Shown: positions 8,096-17,693, counted from the stretch's first letter. The stretch: DNA of 44,951 nucleotides from Cyanobacteria bacterium UBA2855 (GCA_002350725.1 DEFJ01000008.1:1-44951), one strand, 5' to 3'. Made by a program: numbers and translations. Notes: generated by a model from the sequence alone, not told the origin.

Positions 8096-9283
8096 TAATT
8101 CTGATTTTTTGTTGCTACGTTTTAATATCTTTTTCTGATATTTTTCGTCATATTGGAATTTATATCCGTTTACAAAGCTTTTTACTACAGCATTTGTAAA
8201 AGCTCCTCGAGCTGTCCAGTATGAAGTGTGTGCAAACGGGAACATCCTTTTACTCCAAATTCCTGAATTGTCATATACTACCCCTGTCGGATTATTGATA
8301 GATATATTTAGAATTTTTTCAATTTCTTTTATTGTTAAATTTTGATTTGTCGGAAATCCAAGAGGATCTTCTCTAAAATTAGCCGTAATCATAAATATTC
8401 CGTTTTCAAAAATGTATTTTATCATAAGTCTGTTGTAGTAATTTAGCGCATAACTTTCGTCACTCATATCAGAATAAAATAGAGGGAGCGGACTTGCAAA
8501 ATTTACTACTCCTCTGACTTTATTTTTTGGAGCGCAGGCTTTTTTCGTCATTTCGTTTAATTTAAGATAATTCCTTTTTAGAGCTTCTTTATCTTGGTTT
8601 AAAATGATGTGGCCTGCTGAGGTTAATGAGCCAATGCCTGCGTAATCTTCTGACAATGCAGATATACAGGTATCTTCCTGTGGATTTTTCTTAACAAAAT
8701 CCATAAAATCTTCATCCATACAAAGTTTGCTGAAGAGTTGTTCTGTGTTTAAATATCTTAGTTTGTTAAATAAATATTCGTATGTAACAAAGGTTCCTGC
8801 GGAATACCCGTACAAAATTACTTCATTACCGGCATTTGTTTCTGCTTTCACTTTTTCATTTAAATTATCAAGTATAGGCAGCATATTATGTGGCTTTTGA
8901 ACCCATATTGCATCGTGCATATATTGCGTAATCAAGCTTCTTACTAAATATGCACCTGAAGAACTTACCATTTTTGATAGTTCAAGCTGCCCTTTTACAT
9001 AATCTAAGTCTTGTTTGCTGTTATATCCCCAAAAGAAAATAACAGGTTCTTCCTTAATGTTTAGTTTGCCTATATTGTTGTAATACTTTTTAATTGCTCG
9101 ATTTTTGAGGAATTTTTTACGCATTACCGGATGAAGTTTATTCACCCCTTTATAATACCAATCTCGCATTTTTTTATCGTTATTATTTGAACCGTTAATG
9201 TATATAAAGCTTAAATTTTCAGTTGCGGATACGCTGTTAAAGCATAGTAATAAGACTACAATTAGAGCAAAAATCTTTTTCAT
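8093..9283 (-). CDS. Exported alpha/beta-hydrolase-like protein
   Basis: 396 residues starting at MKKIFALIV; AGAGG upstream supports this start over an ATG 30 bases earlier. The first 20 residues are a typical signal peptide (MKKIFALIVVLLLCFNSVSA) with cleavage expected after VSA. After it, FIYINGSNNND looks like the first strand and oxyanion region, and VILYGYSAGTFVTYEY carries the G-x-S-x-G nucleophile elbow of lipase/esterase-type hydrolases. A later aspartate and HTSYW near the C-terminus could complete the triad. It should act outside the cytoplasmic membrane on an unknown ester or lipid. It is transcribed alone, tail to tail with the 7298 gene. Confidence 0.7.
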   Translation of the reverse strand: MKKIFALIVVLLLCFNSVSATENLSFIYINGSNNNDKKMRDWYYKGVNKLHPVMRKKFLKNRAIKKYYNNIGKLNIKEEPVIFFWGYNSKQDLDYVKGQLELSKMVSSSGAYLVRSLITQYMHDAIWVQKPHNMLPILDNLNEKVKAETNAGNEVILYGYSAGTFVTYEYLFNKLRYLNTEQLFSKLCMDEDFMDFVKKNPQEDTCISALSEDYAGIGSLTSAGHIILNQDKEALKRNYLKLNEMTKKACAPKNKVRGVVNFASPLPLFYSDMSDESYALNYYNRLMIKYIFENGIFMITANFREDPLGFPTNQNLTIKEIEKILNISINNPTGVVYDNSGIWSKRMFPFAHTSYWTARGAFTNAVVKSFVNGYKFQYDEKYQKKILKRSNKKSEL

Positions 9284-9434
9284 AAAATATAACCTCTGTA
9301 ATAAGTAACGCATTTATCATATCATAAATTGTATTCTATATTTAAAATATTATAAAATAATTAAGTTGGGTAGTTTTTTGTATTTTTGGTGTAAAATACA
9401 GTTAATGTAGAGATAATAAGAAAAGGAAATGACT

Positions 9435-10289
9435 ATGTGGGATTATTCCGAAAAAGTAATGGATCACTATAGAAACCCTAGAAACGTAGGAAAAATTGAT
9501 GATGCTGATGCTATAGGTAATGCGGGTTCTTTGACTTGCGGAGATCAGCTAAAGATATATTTAAAAATAAAAGATGGCATTGTAACTGATGCTAAATTTC
9601 AAACTTTTGGTTGCGGTTCTGCTGTCGCAAGCTCAAGTATTTTAACTGAAATGATTATTGGTAAATCAGTTGAAGATGTTAGAAAAATTACCAACAAGGA
9701 TATTGCGGATGAACTGGGTGGGTTGCCGCCTGAAAAAATGCATTGCTCAGTAATGGGTTATGAGGCATTAGAAGATGCGTTAAAAGGGTATGTCGACAAA
9801 GACGACTTGAATGATGCATTAGATGAAGTTAACGATAATAAGGTTGAAGAAAAAATTGTATGTACATGTTTTGGCGTGACCGAAAATCTTATTTGGGAAG
9901 CGATAAAACAGAACGGGTTAAAAACTGTAGAAGAAGTTACTAATTATACAAAAGCCGGTGGAGCATGCGGAAAGTGTAAAAGTGCAATTCAAGATATTAT
10001 AGATACTTATTACAATAAAGAAAAAAAAGAAAAGGATGATGAAGTAAAGCTCTCTCCTGCTCAAAAAATACTAAAAATAAACAGTATAATAGAGAATAGA
10101 ATTTCTCCTGAACTGCAAAAAGATGGCGGAGATATTACCCTTGTTGATATTGATGGTGACAGAGTTCTTGTAAGGCTAAGAGGACGTTGTTCCGGCTGCA
10201 GAAATTCTAATTTGACATTAAAATCTTTCGTTGAATCAAGTTTACGTGAGGCTGTTGACAAAAATATCGAAGTTATAGAGGTAAATTAA
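9435..10289 (+). CDS. nifU: NifU, three-domain Fe-S cluster scaffold
   Basis: Full-length NifU of about 284 residues. The N-terminal IscU-like domain has scaffold cysteines in SLTCGDQ (residue 35), FGCGSA and MHCSVMG. A central BFD-like [2Fe-2S] domain has VCTCFGVTE and GGACGKCKSAI. The C-terminal NifU domain has GRCSGCRNSN (CxxC). The protein assembles Fe-S clusters from sulfur supplied by NifS and passes them to target enzymes. I chose the ATG at 9435: AGGA at 9424 is seven bases from it but only one base from the ATG at 9429. nifS follows without a gap. There is no nitrogenase gene here, so this is probably the housekeeping Fe-S system. Confidence 0.93.
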   Translation: MWDYSEKVMDHYRNPRNVGKIDDADAIGNAGSLTCGDQLKIYLKIKDGIVTDAKFQTFGCGSAVASSSILTEMIIGKSVEDVRKITNKDIADELGGLPPEKMHCSVMGYEALEDALKGYVDKDDLNDALDEVNDNKVEEKIVCTCFGVTENLIWEAIKQNGLKTVEEVTNYTKAGGACGKCKSAIQDIIDTYYNKEKKEKDDEVKLSPAQKILKINSIIENRISPELQKDGGDITLVDIDGDRVLVRLRGRCSGCRNSNLTLKSFVESSLREAVDKNIEVIEVN

Positions 10290-11492
10290 ATGGCAGACAG
10301 ATTAATATATTTAGATAATAATGCTACATCGCAGGTTGACGAAAAAGTTTTTGAATCAATGTTACCATACCTAAAGGAAGAATATGCCAATCCTTCGAGT
10401 ATGTATGGTTTTGCAAAAAGGTCTTCCGATGCGGTAAAAGAGGCTCGTGTTAAAGTAAGAGATTTTTTTAACGCAAGTAATGAAAAAGAAATTATATTTA
10501 CGTCTTGCGGTTCTGAAGGTGATAATATGGCTATCCGTGGAGTTCTTGATATGGATAAATCAAAACGCCACATAATTACAACAAAAGTTGAGCATCCTGC
10601 GGTATTAAACGTATATAAATACCTGGAAAAGCAGGGTTATAAAACAGATTATATAAATGTTAATTCAAATGGAGAATTAGATTTAGAACAGTTGTCCTCG
10701 GCTATTACCGATGATACTGCATTGGTATCTGTTATGTATGCCAACAATGAAACCGGTGTAATTAATCCTATTCAAAAGATTTCCGAAATTATAAAAAGTA
10801 AAAATAAAAATACTAAATTTTTTGTAGATGCCGTACAAGCTGCCGGTAAAATTCCTATCGATGTTCAATCTTTAGGTGTTGATATGATGGCGGTTTCAGG
10901 ACATAAATTCCACGCCCCAAAGGGTGTTGGCGCCTTGTATGTAAATTCTAAGACTATACTGACTCCGCTTATTATAGGCGGTCATCAGGAAAGAGGTAAG
11001 CGTGCGGGCACAGAAAATGTTCCGTATATTGTTGGCATCGGTACTGCATGTGAGAGAGCAACAGATAATTTAAAATATGAAATGACTGAAGTGAAACGTC
11101 TTAGAGATAAGCTCGAAGATGGTATTTTGAAATCGGTATTTAATGCAAGGTTGAATACCGGAGTTGCAAACAGAGTTCCGAATACTACAAACATTGGTTT
11201 TGAATACGTTGAGGGGGAATTGATTTTGCTGCATTTGAGTGATTTAGGTATATGTGCAAGCTCAGGTTCGGCGTGTACTTCTGGCTCTCTTGAACCGAGT
11301 CATGTTTTAAGAGCAATGAATGTCCCATTCACCGCTATTCATGGCAGCATCCGTTTCTCTTTAAGTAAATATACAACGGATAGTGATATAGATTATGTTC
11401 TCTCTGTTGTTCCCGGTGTAATTGAAAAAATCAGAAATTTGTCTCCGTATCAGGAAGAGTTGGCTGAGTTAAAAAGAAGAAAAAATTTATAG
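10290..11492 (+). CDS. nifS: NifS/IscS cysteine desulfurase
   Basis: A 400-residue PLP enzyme that takes sulfur from cysteine and hands it to NifU. Visible are IYLDNNATSQVD at the N-terminus, the PLP lysine in SGHKFHAPKGVGALY, and the active-site cysteine loop SSGSACTSGS. The start codon follows the nifU stop codon directly, with GAGG inside the end of nifU, so the two are translationally coupled. Both proteins also serve radical-SAM and other Fe-S enzymes encoded nearby (MtaB, QueE). No IscR-like regulator is next to the operon. Confidence 0.95.
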   Translation: MADRLIYLDNNATSQVDEKVFESMLPYLKEEYANPSSMYGFAKRSSDAVKEARVKVRDFFNASNEKEIIFTSCGSEGDNMAIRGVLDMDKSKRHIITTKVEHPAVLNVYKYLEKQGYKTDYINVNSNGELDLEQLSSAITDDTALVSVMYANNETGVINPIQKISEIIKSKNKNTKFFVDAVQAAGKIPIDVQSLGVDMMAVSGHKFHAPKGVGALYVNSKTILTPLIIGGHQERGKRAGTENVPYIVGIGTACERATDNLKYEMTEVKRLRDKLEDGILKSVFNARLNTGVANRVPNTTNIGFEYVEGELILLHLSDLGICASSGSACTSGSLEPSHVLRAMNVPFTAIHGSIRFSLSKYTTDSDIDYVLSVVPGVIEKIRNLSPYQEELAELKRRKNL

Positions 11493-11599
11493 AATATAAA
11501 TGTTTTTTTCTTTATTGGTGTATTTTTGTAAAATTTTTATTACAATGATAGTATTCAGGATATCTTTATTATATTATATCTCTATCTAAAGGGGTAAAT

Positions 11600-13093
11600 A
11601 TGAGAATACACAGTATAGGGACCAGCCCTTATTTTGGGTATAACAAAGAGTTAAATGAAAAAGTTAACAATAAGTTAAGGCATACAAAAGGCAACAAAGA
11701 GTTAGCTAATACTCTGTTAGCTCTAAATACTTATTGTATGGAAACGGAAGATAAATTAAGAAAAGCTGAGGCTGAGAACAACCAAAATCTTGTAGAAAGA
11801 TATGATGCGTTGCTTATTGAGATAAAAAATATAACTGCAAATCAAATTAACAGAAGATTTCCTGAACTAAATTACAGAGAGAAGGAACTTGACGGTTATA
11901 AGGCTGAAGTTGCTCAAAGACGGGTGTTAGACCCTAATTATTGGTTAAATCAGCTTGTTTTAATAATGGATGATTCAGCTGAAATTGATCAACTTTTAGA
12001 AGGTGCCATCGAAGCAGAAAAAACATTAAAGAAAACTAAGAAATCAGGTCATAAGGATGTTGATTCTGCTGTATTAGATGCAATAAAGGATTTTGAGCCA
12101 AATAAAGAAAAAACGAAAAATAATGCTGAGCATATTTGTAAACCTCACTCAAAGACTGATAAAAAGAAAGGGAATCAGCTTCCTGAAGGTTTAGAAGAGT
12201 TTAAGCCAAATAAGTATTCTCCAAGAGGCTTCGTTAGTGTTGGTGGTATGGAAGAATTAAAAGCTGATTTTAGAGATAAGGTAATTGAACCTGTTTTAAA
12301 TCCTGAACAGGCTAAATTGGATGAAATAGAATATGGCAAACGAATACCTAGAGGGTATGTTTTCTATGGGCCTCCTGGTTGCGGTAAAACTTATTTTATG
12401 GAAGCTGTCGCTCAGGAAACTGGTTTACCGTTGTTTAAAATGAAGGTTTCAAAAGTAGGTTCAAAATTTGTTAATCAATCCGCAAATAATATTCAAGCCG
12501 GTTTTGATTATGCGTTAAAGGTTGCGGAAGATACTGGAAAACCGGTATTTCTAATGCTTGATGAGATGGAAACATTGACTTCTGAAAGGCGAACTCCATC
12601 AGGGTCATCAGAGGATAACAAAGTTGTTTCTACTTTGCTTCAGGCTCTTGATGATGTGCTGGGCAAGAATGTTATTGTCATTGGTTCTACAAATAAAATA
12701 GATATGATAGATAGCGCGATAAAGAGCAGATTGGATGAAACAGCATATATTGGCTTGCCTGATGATGATACTCGATACAAGGTGTTAACTCTAAAATTGA
12801 ATTCGTTACACCGTGGGGTAGATCTTGCTGCGGATAAAGAAAAAATGCAAAAATTAGTTGCACTTACAAAAGGTTTTTCTAATAGAACTATAGAATCTAT
12901 TGTTTTAAGTGCCGGAGACAGAGCCAGATTGGACGGACGAAGAGATATTACTGCCGAGGATTTTGTTCCATTATGCAATTCTGAAAAATATTTATCTCAA
13001 AAAGTAAATGAGAACTTATATAAAAATAGTAATGCAAGACCTGCTGTTGGTTTTTCAACTTCCGGTCCAAGTGGCGGTAAAATGTTGCTTTAA
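11600..13093 (+). CDS. AAA+ ATPase, single AAA domain
   Basis: 497 residues. N-terminus MRIHSIGTSPYFGYNKE shares a short F-G sequence with two other proteins here. A helical, charged region of about 200 residues with no membrane segment follows, then one AAA domain: Walker A GPPGCGKT at about 257-264, Walker B VFLMLDEME at about 313-321, sensor 1 VIGSTNKID, and SAIKSRLDE, where classic proteins have an arginine finger. The module is of the FtsH/CDC48/katanin type, but no protease domain is attached. It is probably a remodelling ATPase with a substrate recognised by the N-terminal region; I cannot name the family. AAAGGGG lies before the ATG. The 107 bases upstream contain an AT-rich promoter-like stretch. 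Confidence 0.8.
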   Translation: MRIHSIGTSPYFGYNKELNEKVNNKLRHTKGNKELANTLLALNTYCMETEDKLRKAEAENNQNLVERYDALLIEIKNITANQINRRFPELNYREKELDGYKAEVAQRRVLDPNYWLNQLVLIMDDSAEIDQLLEGAIEAEKTLKKTKKSGHKDVDSAVLDAIKDFEPNKEKTKNNAEHICKPHSKTDKKKGNQLPEGLEEFKPNKYSPRGFVSVGGMEELKADFRDKVIEPVLNPEQAKLDEIEYGKRIPRGYVFYGPPGCGKTYFMEAVAQETGLPLFKMKVSKVGSKFVNQSANNIQAGFDYALKVAEDTGKPVFLMLDEMETLTSERRTPSGSSEDNKVVSTLLQALDDVLGKNVIVIGSTNKIDMIDSAIKSRLDETAYIGLPDDDTRYKVLTLKLNSLHRGVDLAADKEKMQKLVALTKGFSNRTIESIVLSAGDRARLDGRRDITAEDFVPLCNSEKYLSQKVNENLYKNSNARPAVGFSTSGPSGGKMLL

Positions 13094-13098
13094 ATTTT

Positions 13099-14373
13099 CT
13101 ATAGCGGTAGTTTAATACAGAATTCCGTACGGACATTTTCTTCACTCTCAACGGTAATTTCTCCGCCGTGTGCGAGGATTATTTGATGAGAGAGGTATAG
13201 TCCTAACCCTGTACCAATTTTTCGAAATTTTTTTGCAGCAGAATAGTATTTGTTAAATATTAAGCCTAATTCGTTTTTTGGGATGCCTTGTCCGTAGTCA
13301 ATTACGGATATAGTTATAAAATTAGGGATTTCTCCTATTTTAATTTCGATATCTTTTTTTGTATTACTGTGGTATATAGCATTGTTTATAAGGTTTTTGA
13401 TTACACGCTCTAATTGCATTGCATCTGCAGTAACTTTAATGTTTCTGCCTTTCTCAAACTTTACATGCATGCCTGCATCTTGCAGTACAGGTTCGGTTTC
13501 GGATAATATTCTTTCGATAAAACCGTTTAGCATAATGTTTTCACGTTTTAACTTAATCCCACCATCTCGAATTTTATAAGTTTCAAGAACAATTTGAACA
13601 AGGTTTAATAGTTCTTTGTTTGATATTTGCATGTTTTTAAGAGCAACCTGCTGTTTGTCACTAATTTCACCAAATTTTCCTTGAAGTAAAAAATCGAGGA
13701 TGTTTGATTCCGCAATAATAGGTACTTTTAAATCGTGAGTAAGTGTTGCAACAAAATCATCCTTTAATGTTTCAATTTCTCTTTCGTTTGTTACATCTTT
13801 TATAATGAGAACATATCTTTTTTTGTTGTTATCAATTGTTAATTTAATTGGACTCATTGTAAAATTTCTTGTAGGGGTGTGCTTTATATAAATATCTTTA
13901 GAAATCATTCTGTTAAGATTTATGTTTCCGTCACAAACCTCAAAAAATTCTTCAATATTTTTCCCGATGATATTTGTTCCTTTTACCCCAAACCAATCCG
14001 TGACTTTCGGTGTAGCTCTCAGTATAATCATTTGTTCGTTAATAATTAAAATCCCGTCAGACAAAGAATTAATTACCGCTTCCAGCAGTTTATTTTGCCG
14101 CATAAGTTCACTTTGATATTCAATAATCATTTTTTCCCTGTCATTAAGGGTTTCGACCATTCTGTTTATACTGTCTGTTACGTTTTGGTATGTAGGGTGC
14201 TCCAATTTGCCTATTTTAGTTGTTAAATCGCCATAGCGTATTGAATTTACGGTGTTTGTAACTGTGCCCAAATAATCATTGATTTTTGACCAACGTTTGT
14301 TCGTTTGGCGAGTAATCAAAAATAACGCTATAAATACAAGTATTATTCCAAAATTAATAAGATACCATAACAT
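13099..14373 (-). CDS. Membrane sensor histidine kinase with PAS domain
   Basis: 424 residues. One N-terminal membrane helix (LINFGIILVFIALFLI) with almost no outside part, a HAMP-like linker, a PAS domain at about 95-200 (LSDGILIINEQMIILRAT), a HisKA dimerisation domain with the phospho-accepting histidine in VATLTHDLKVP, and an HATPase domain with the N box (NLINNAIYHS), G1 (VIDYGQGIP) and G2 (GTGLGLYLSHQI). It lacks a periplasmic sensor, so it likely senses an internal or membrane signal through PAS. No response-regulator gene lies beside it, so it is an orphan kinase. It ends 5 bases from the AAA+ gene, tail to tail. Confidence 0.9.
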   Translation of the reverse strand: MLWYLINFGIILVFIALFLITRQTNKRWSKINDYLGTVTNTVNSIRYGDLTTKIGKLEHPTYQNVTDSINRMVETLNDREKMIIEYQSELMRQNKLLEAVINSLSDGILIINEQMIILRATPKVTDWFGVKGTNIIGKNIEEFFEVCDGNINLNRMISKDIYIKHTPTRNFTMSPIKLTIDNNKKRYVLIIKDVTNEREIETLKDDFVATLTHDLKVPIIAESNILDFLLQGKFGEISDKQQVALKNMQISNKELLNLVQIVLETYKIRDGGIKLKRENIMLNGFIERILSETEPVLQDAGMHVKFEKGRNIKVTADAMQLERVIKNLINNAIYHSNTKKDIEIKIGEIPNFITISVIDYGQGIPKNELGLIFNKYYSAAKKFRKIGTGLGLYLSHQIILAHGGEITVESEENVRTEFCIKLPL

Positions 14374-14410
14374 ATAAGATTTTAGTGAACCTATCTTCTA
14401 CATTTTATGT

Positions 14411-14416
14411 TATAAT
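14411..14416 (+). promoter_or_regulatory. -10 element before the KdsC-like gene
   Basis: A perfect TATAAT at 14411-14416 with no strong -35. Transcription would begin near 14423, which rules out an in-frame ATG at 14385 and supports the start at 14469. Confidence 0.45.
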
Positions 14417-14468
14417 TATACCAAATAGGGATGATGTTGTTAATATATTAAGAAGGCTGTATAAACAA

Positions 14469-14945
14469 ATGTTAAAACTACCTAAATCAATAAAGTGGGT
14501 TATTACGGATTTTGACGGTATTGTTACCGATAATTTTGTTTATATAAATGACGATTATTCCATGACAAGAAGACTTAATTTTAAGGACGTTATCGGTTTT
14601 TATAATTTACATATTAACGGTGTAGAAGTTGCTATAATATCAGGAGAGCAAAATCCTGCAATAGATTTATTATCAAAGAAATTTCAATTAAAAGAAGTTC
14701 ATACAAAAATTCATACTAAGATAGATGTATTGAAGTCAATAATATGTAAATATAGTTTATCTGATGAAGAATATTTGTATATTGGTGATGATATAAACGA
14801 TATAGAGTGTTTAGAACATGCTAGATATAAAATTACAGTGCCAAATGCAGTAAAACGAGTTAGGGATATAAAAGATATTCAAATTACAGAAGCTGAATGC
14901 GGACAGGGGGCTTTTAGGGAGGTAGCGGATTGCTTGATTGGATAA
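14469..14945 (+). CDS. KdsC-like HAD phosphatase
   Basis: About 158 residues from MLKLPKSIKWVITDFDG. HAD motif I is DFDGIVTD (nucleophile and acid aspartates), motif II is in AIISGEQ, a lysine sits in the TKIHTKIDVLKS stretch, and motif III/IV is YIGDDINDIECL. Length without a cap domain and the GDDINDIE pattern fit the KdsC / YrbI branch, which removes phosphate from 3-deoxy-manno-octulosonate 8-phosphate or acylneuraminate 9-phosphate. No kdsA, kdsB or neu gene is near, so the sugar is not fixed. The ribosome site is weak (AGAAGG 12 bases upstream). It overlaps the TPR gene by 16 bases. Confidence 0.8.
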   Translation: MLKLPKSIKWVITDFDGIVTDNFVYINDDYSMTRRLNFKDVIGFYNLHINGVEVAIISGEQNPAIDLLSKKFQLKEVHTKIHTKIDVLKSIICKYSLSDEEYLYIGDDINDIECLEHARYKITVPNAVKRVRDIKDIQITEAECGQGAFREVADCLIG

Positions 14946-16423
14946 GAGCTATAATTCAAAAAATATTACATCTGAGCAAACAGCTTGATGATTACGAGAA
15001 AGATTCCGTTGTTCAAGCGCTGCCATCATTAGCTTATGTGAACAGAGCCAAAAAGTGCATTGCAAACCAAGATTTTGAACAAGCAGAAAGAATTTTGGAA
15101 GAGGCTATGGAGTTACCGCAAGAGGATGCTCTTGTATATAAGTATCTGGGCATGGTATGCGAAAGGACAGGCAGACCGTCTGAAGCCGTAATTTCATATA
15201 AAAAATCAGCTAATATAAATAGTTCGGATAAAGACATTTGGAGATTGTTAGGTTTTGCTTTAATAAATTGCGGTCAGTTTGAAGAGGCTTTAGAGTCTTT
15301 TGAAAATGCAAATAAAGTCAATCCTGCAAATACCGACGTGTTTGCTGGATGGGGAATGGCATACATGAGGTTAAAACGGTATCCTGAGGCGCATGAAAAA
15401 TTTATGGAGGCTGTAAGGTTAAATCGTTATAATTTTATGGCATTATTATTGGCTGCGATTATGGAAGTAAGACTTGGTAAGTATAATGATGCAGATGCTA
15501 AACTTAGTTTCCTTGCTAATGTTAGTCCTAACGAAACCAATACATATGAATATGCTAATTTAAAATATATAAGAAAAGATTATGACAGTGCGATATTTTA
15601 TGCAAATAAAGCTTTGTCTTTTAATGATAAAATGTTGCCGGTATACCTTTTACTGGGTAAATTATATGCAATAAAAGGTCAGAAAAAAGAAAGCCTTGAA
15701 ACTTATGAGAATGCAGTATCTAAAGGTTTGGCTTTCCCTCATTTATTTTTTGATTGGGCTGTAACTCTACAAATATTTGGAGATTATGAGGGCGCGAAAG
15801 TTCAGTTTGAAAAAGCAAGGAGCATTGCTCCGGGTGAAGAGGAAGTAAGTGCAGGTTTAGCTTTAACAAACGCATATTCCGGAAATATTGAAGAGGCAGA
15901 ACATTTAATGCAGAATGTTCGAAATCTTAAGGATGATAATTACGTTTATTCAAAAGCCACCGGATTAATTGCAATGAGAAAAGGTGATTATACTCTTGCA
16001 ATCAGTAAATTTAAAAATGTTACGGACTTAATGTTTTTTGATAACGGTTTGAATTTTTTGATTGCTCAGTGCTATGACTCAATAAATGATGTTTCAAATG
16101 CAAAAGAATATTATGAAACGTCTTTGTTAAATGCCGGTGACAATATAGATATTTACCTAAAATATTCGGATTTTCTTATAAGAAATGAAGAGTTTGAATC
16201 TGCACAAAGAAAATTGAAGCGTGCACAAAAGATTGATGAAAATAATTTGGATGTGTTGAATTTATTGTTTCATATCGGTTACATACTTGTCAAAGATAAT
16301 TGGTCGGAATATAATATGAAAGAAACTCTTGGGATTGCAGAAAAAATACTAAAGATTGACCCTGGCAGTTTTAGGTACCCTGAAGAGAAATCAGACTTGG
16401 ATAATATAGCAAACAACAGGTAG
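14930..16423 (+). CDS. TPR-repeat protein (497 aa)
   Basis: The start is TTG at 14930, with AGGGAGG at 14916-14922 exactly seven bases upstream and lying inside the KdsC-like gene, so translation is coupled. The protein has no signal peptide and is built of tandem 34-residue TPR units from about residue 45 to the end; clear ones include FEQAERILEEAMELPQED, LVYKYLGMVCERTGRPSEA and FEEALESFENANKVNPAN. TPR arrays are protein-binding scaffolds. Between a sugar-phosphate phosphatase and aspartokinase it gives no pathway clue. The partner is unknown. Confidence 0.85.
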   Translation: MLDWIRAIIQKILHLSKQLDDYEKDSVVQALPSLAYVNRAKKCIANQDFEQAERILEEAMELPQEDALVYKYLGMVCERTGRPSEAVISYKKSANINSSDKDIWRLLGFALINCGQFEEALESFENANKVNPANTDVFAGWGMAYMRLKRYPEAHEKFMEAVRLNRYNFMALLLAAIMEVRLGKYNDADAKLSFLANVSPNETNTYEYANLKYIRKDYDSAIFYANKALSFNDKMLPVYLLLGKLYAIKGQKKESLETYENAVSKGLAFPHLFFDWAVTLQIFGDYEGAKVQFEKARSIAPGEEEVSAGLALTNAYSGNIEEAEHLMQNVRNLKDDNYVYSKATGLIAMRKGDYTLAISKFKNVTDLMFFDNGLNFLIAQCYDSINDVSNAKEYYETSLLNAGDNIDIYLKYSDFLIRNEEFESAQRKLKRAQKIDENNLDVLNLLFHIGYILVKDNWSEYNMKETLGIAEKILKIDPGSFRYPEEKSDLDNIANNR

Positions 16424-16427
16424 TAAA

Positions 16428-17693
16428 TTGAAAAGAATAATTGTTCAAAAATTCGGCGGGACTTCGGTTGCCGACACAGATAAAATAAAAAACGTTGCAA
16501 AAACCGTTATAAAAGAAAAAAATAACGGCAATGACGTGGTCGTTGTTGTTTCTGCTATGGGACATACTACTGATTATCTCGTAAAAATGGCAAAGGATAT
16601 TTCAAAAGTCCCGTCAGGGCGTGAAATGGATATGCTTTTATCTACCGGAGAAGGCGTTTCTATTGCTCTATTGGCTATGGCAATTCAGGCGGAAGGCTAT
16701 GAAGCTGTCAGTTTTAATGCTATGCAGATAGGAATTTTAACGGAAAATGTTCATACAAAAGCTCGTATTGTTAAAATCGAAACCGAAAAGATTAAAAAGA
16801 ATTTGAATGAAGGTAAGGTCGTTGTAGTCGCAGGATTTCAGGGAGTTACAGAAAATGGTGAAATTACAACTCTGGGTAGAGGTGGCTCCGATACTTCAGC
16901 TGTCGCTTTGGCTGCAGCTTTAAACGCAGAACGATGCGATATATATACAGATGTTGAGGGTGTTTATACTACAGATCCTCGAGTTGTGCCAAACGCATCA
17001 AAACTTGATAATATTTCGTACGAAGAAATGTTGGAGTTAGCTCATGCAGGTGCAAATGTTCTTCACCCTCGTAGTGTTGAAACTGCAAAATTAAATAGTG
17101 TCCCGCTACGTGTTAGGAGTAGTTTTAAAACAGATAATTTAGGTACTTTGATACTTGGAGTAGATAAGATGGAAATAGACAGACCAGTAACGGGTGTTGC
17201 AGAAGATTCTTCTCAAACCAGAATTGTAGTTTGTGAAGTGCCGGACAGACCCGGGATTGCGGCAATAATTTTTACGAAGTTAGCAAAACAAAATATATCG
17301 GTTGATATGATTATTCAATCGTATGCCAGAAAAGCCTCTCATACAAATGATATTGCATTCACCGTTGATTCTGTTGATGCGGATAAGACTATTGAAACTC
17401 TAAATTCTCTGAAAGAAGAATTGCAATGCGGTGAAATTCAAGTCGATAAGGATATAGCAAAAGTTTCTATTGTCGGTGCCGGTATGATTGATCGCCCCGG
17501 TATTGCATCTGCTATGTTTGATACGTTAGCAAGACTTGGCGTAAATATCAAAATGATTTCTACGAGTGAAATTAAGATAAGTTGTCTGGTTGACAGAGAA
17601 GATGCAGCAAAGGCGGTAAAGGCGTTGCACGAAGAATTTGATTTATCTTCTGATGTTGTTGCGGATGTGAAAGGTGACTTGCCGCAAGTATAG
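16428..17693 (+). CDS. lysC: LysC, aspartate kinase
   Basis: Phosphorylates aspartate, the first step to lysine, diaminopimelate, threonine and methionine. 421 residues, with KFGGTSVAD at the N-terminus (ATP/aspartate binding), TLGRGGSDTSAVALA in the kinase core, and two C-terminal ACT domains (ICEVPDRPGIAAII-like and VGAGMIDRPGIASAMF) that bind effectors such as lysine or threonine. The start is TTG at 16428, four bases after the TPR stop, with AGG upstream; it is the second TTG start in succession. Diaminopimelate made downstream would feed the meso-DAP-type MurE encoded at 27150. Confidence 0.94.
   Translation: MKRIIVQKFGGTSVADTDKIKNVAKTVIKEKNNGNDVVVVVSAMGHTTDYLVKMAKDISKVPSGREMDMLLSTGEGVSIALLAMAIQAEGYEAVSFNAMQIGILTENVHTKARIVKIETEKIKKNLNEGKVVVVAGFQGVTENGEITTLGRGGSDTSAVALAAALNAERCDIYTDVEGVYTTDPRVVPNASKLDNISYEEMLELAHAGANVLHPRSVETAKLNSVPLRVRSSFKTDNLGTLILGVDKMEIDRPVTGVAEDSSQTRIVVCEVPDRPGIAAIIFTKLAKQNISVDMIIQSYARKASHTNDIAFTVDSVDADKTIETLNSLKEELQCGEIQVDKDIAKVSIVGAGMIDRPGIASAMFDTLARLGVNIKMISTSEIKISCLVDREDAAKAVKALHEEFDLSSDVVADVKGDLPQV

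Noticed and set aside
9361..9400. Promoter of nifU (TTGGGT and TAAAAT)
   Set aside because: The spacer is 20 bases, too long for a confident sigma-70 call.
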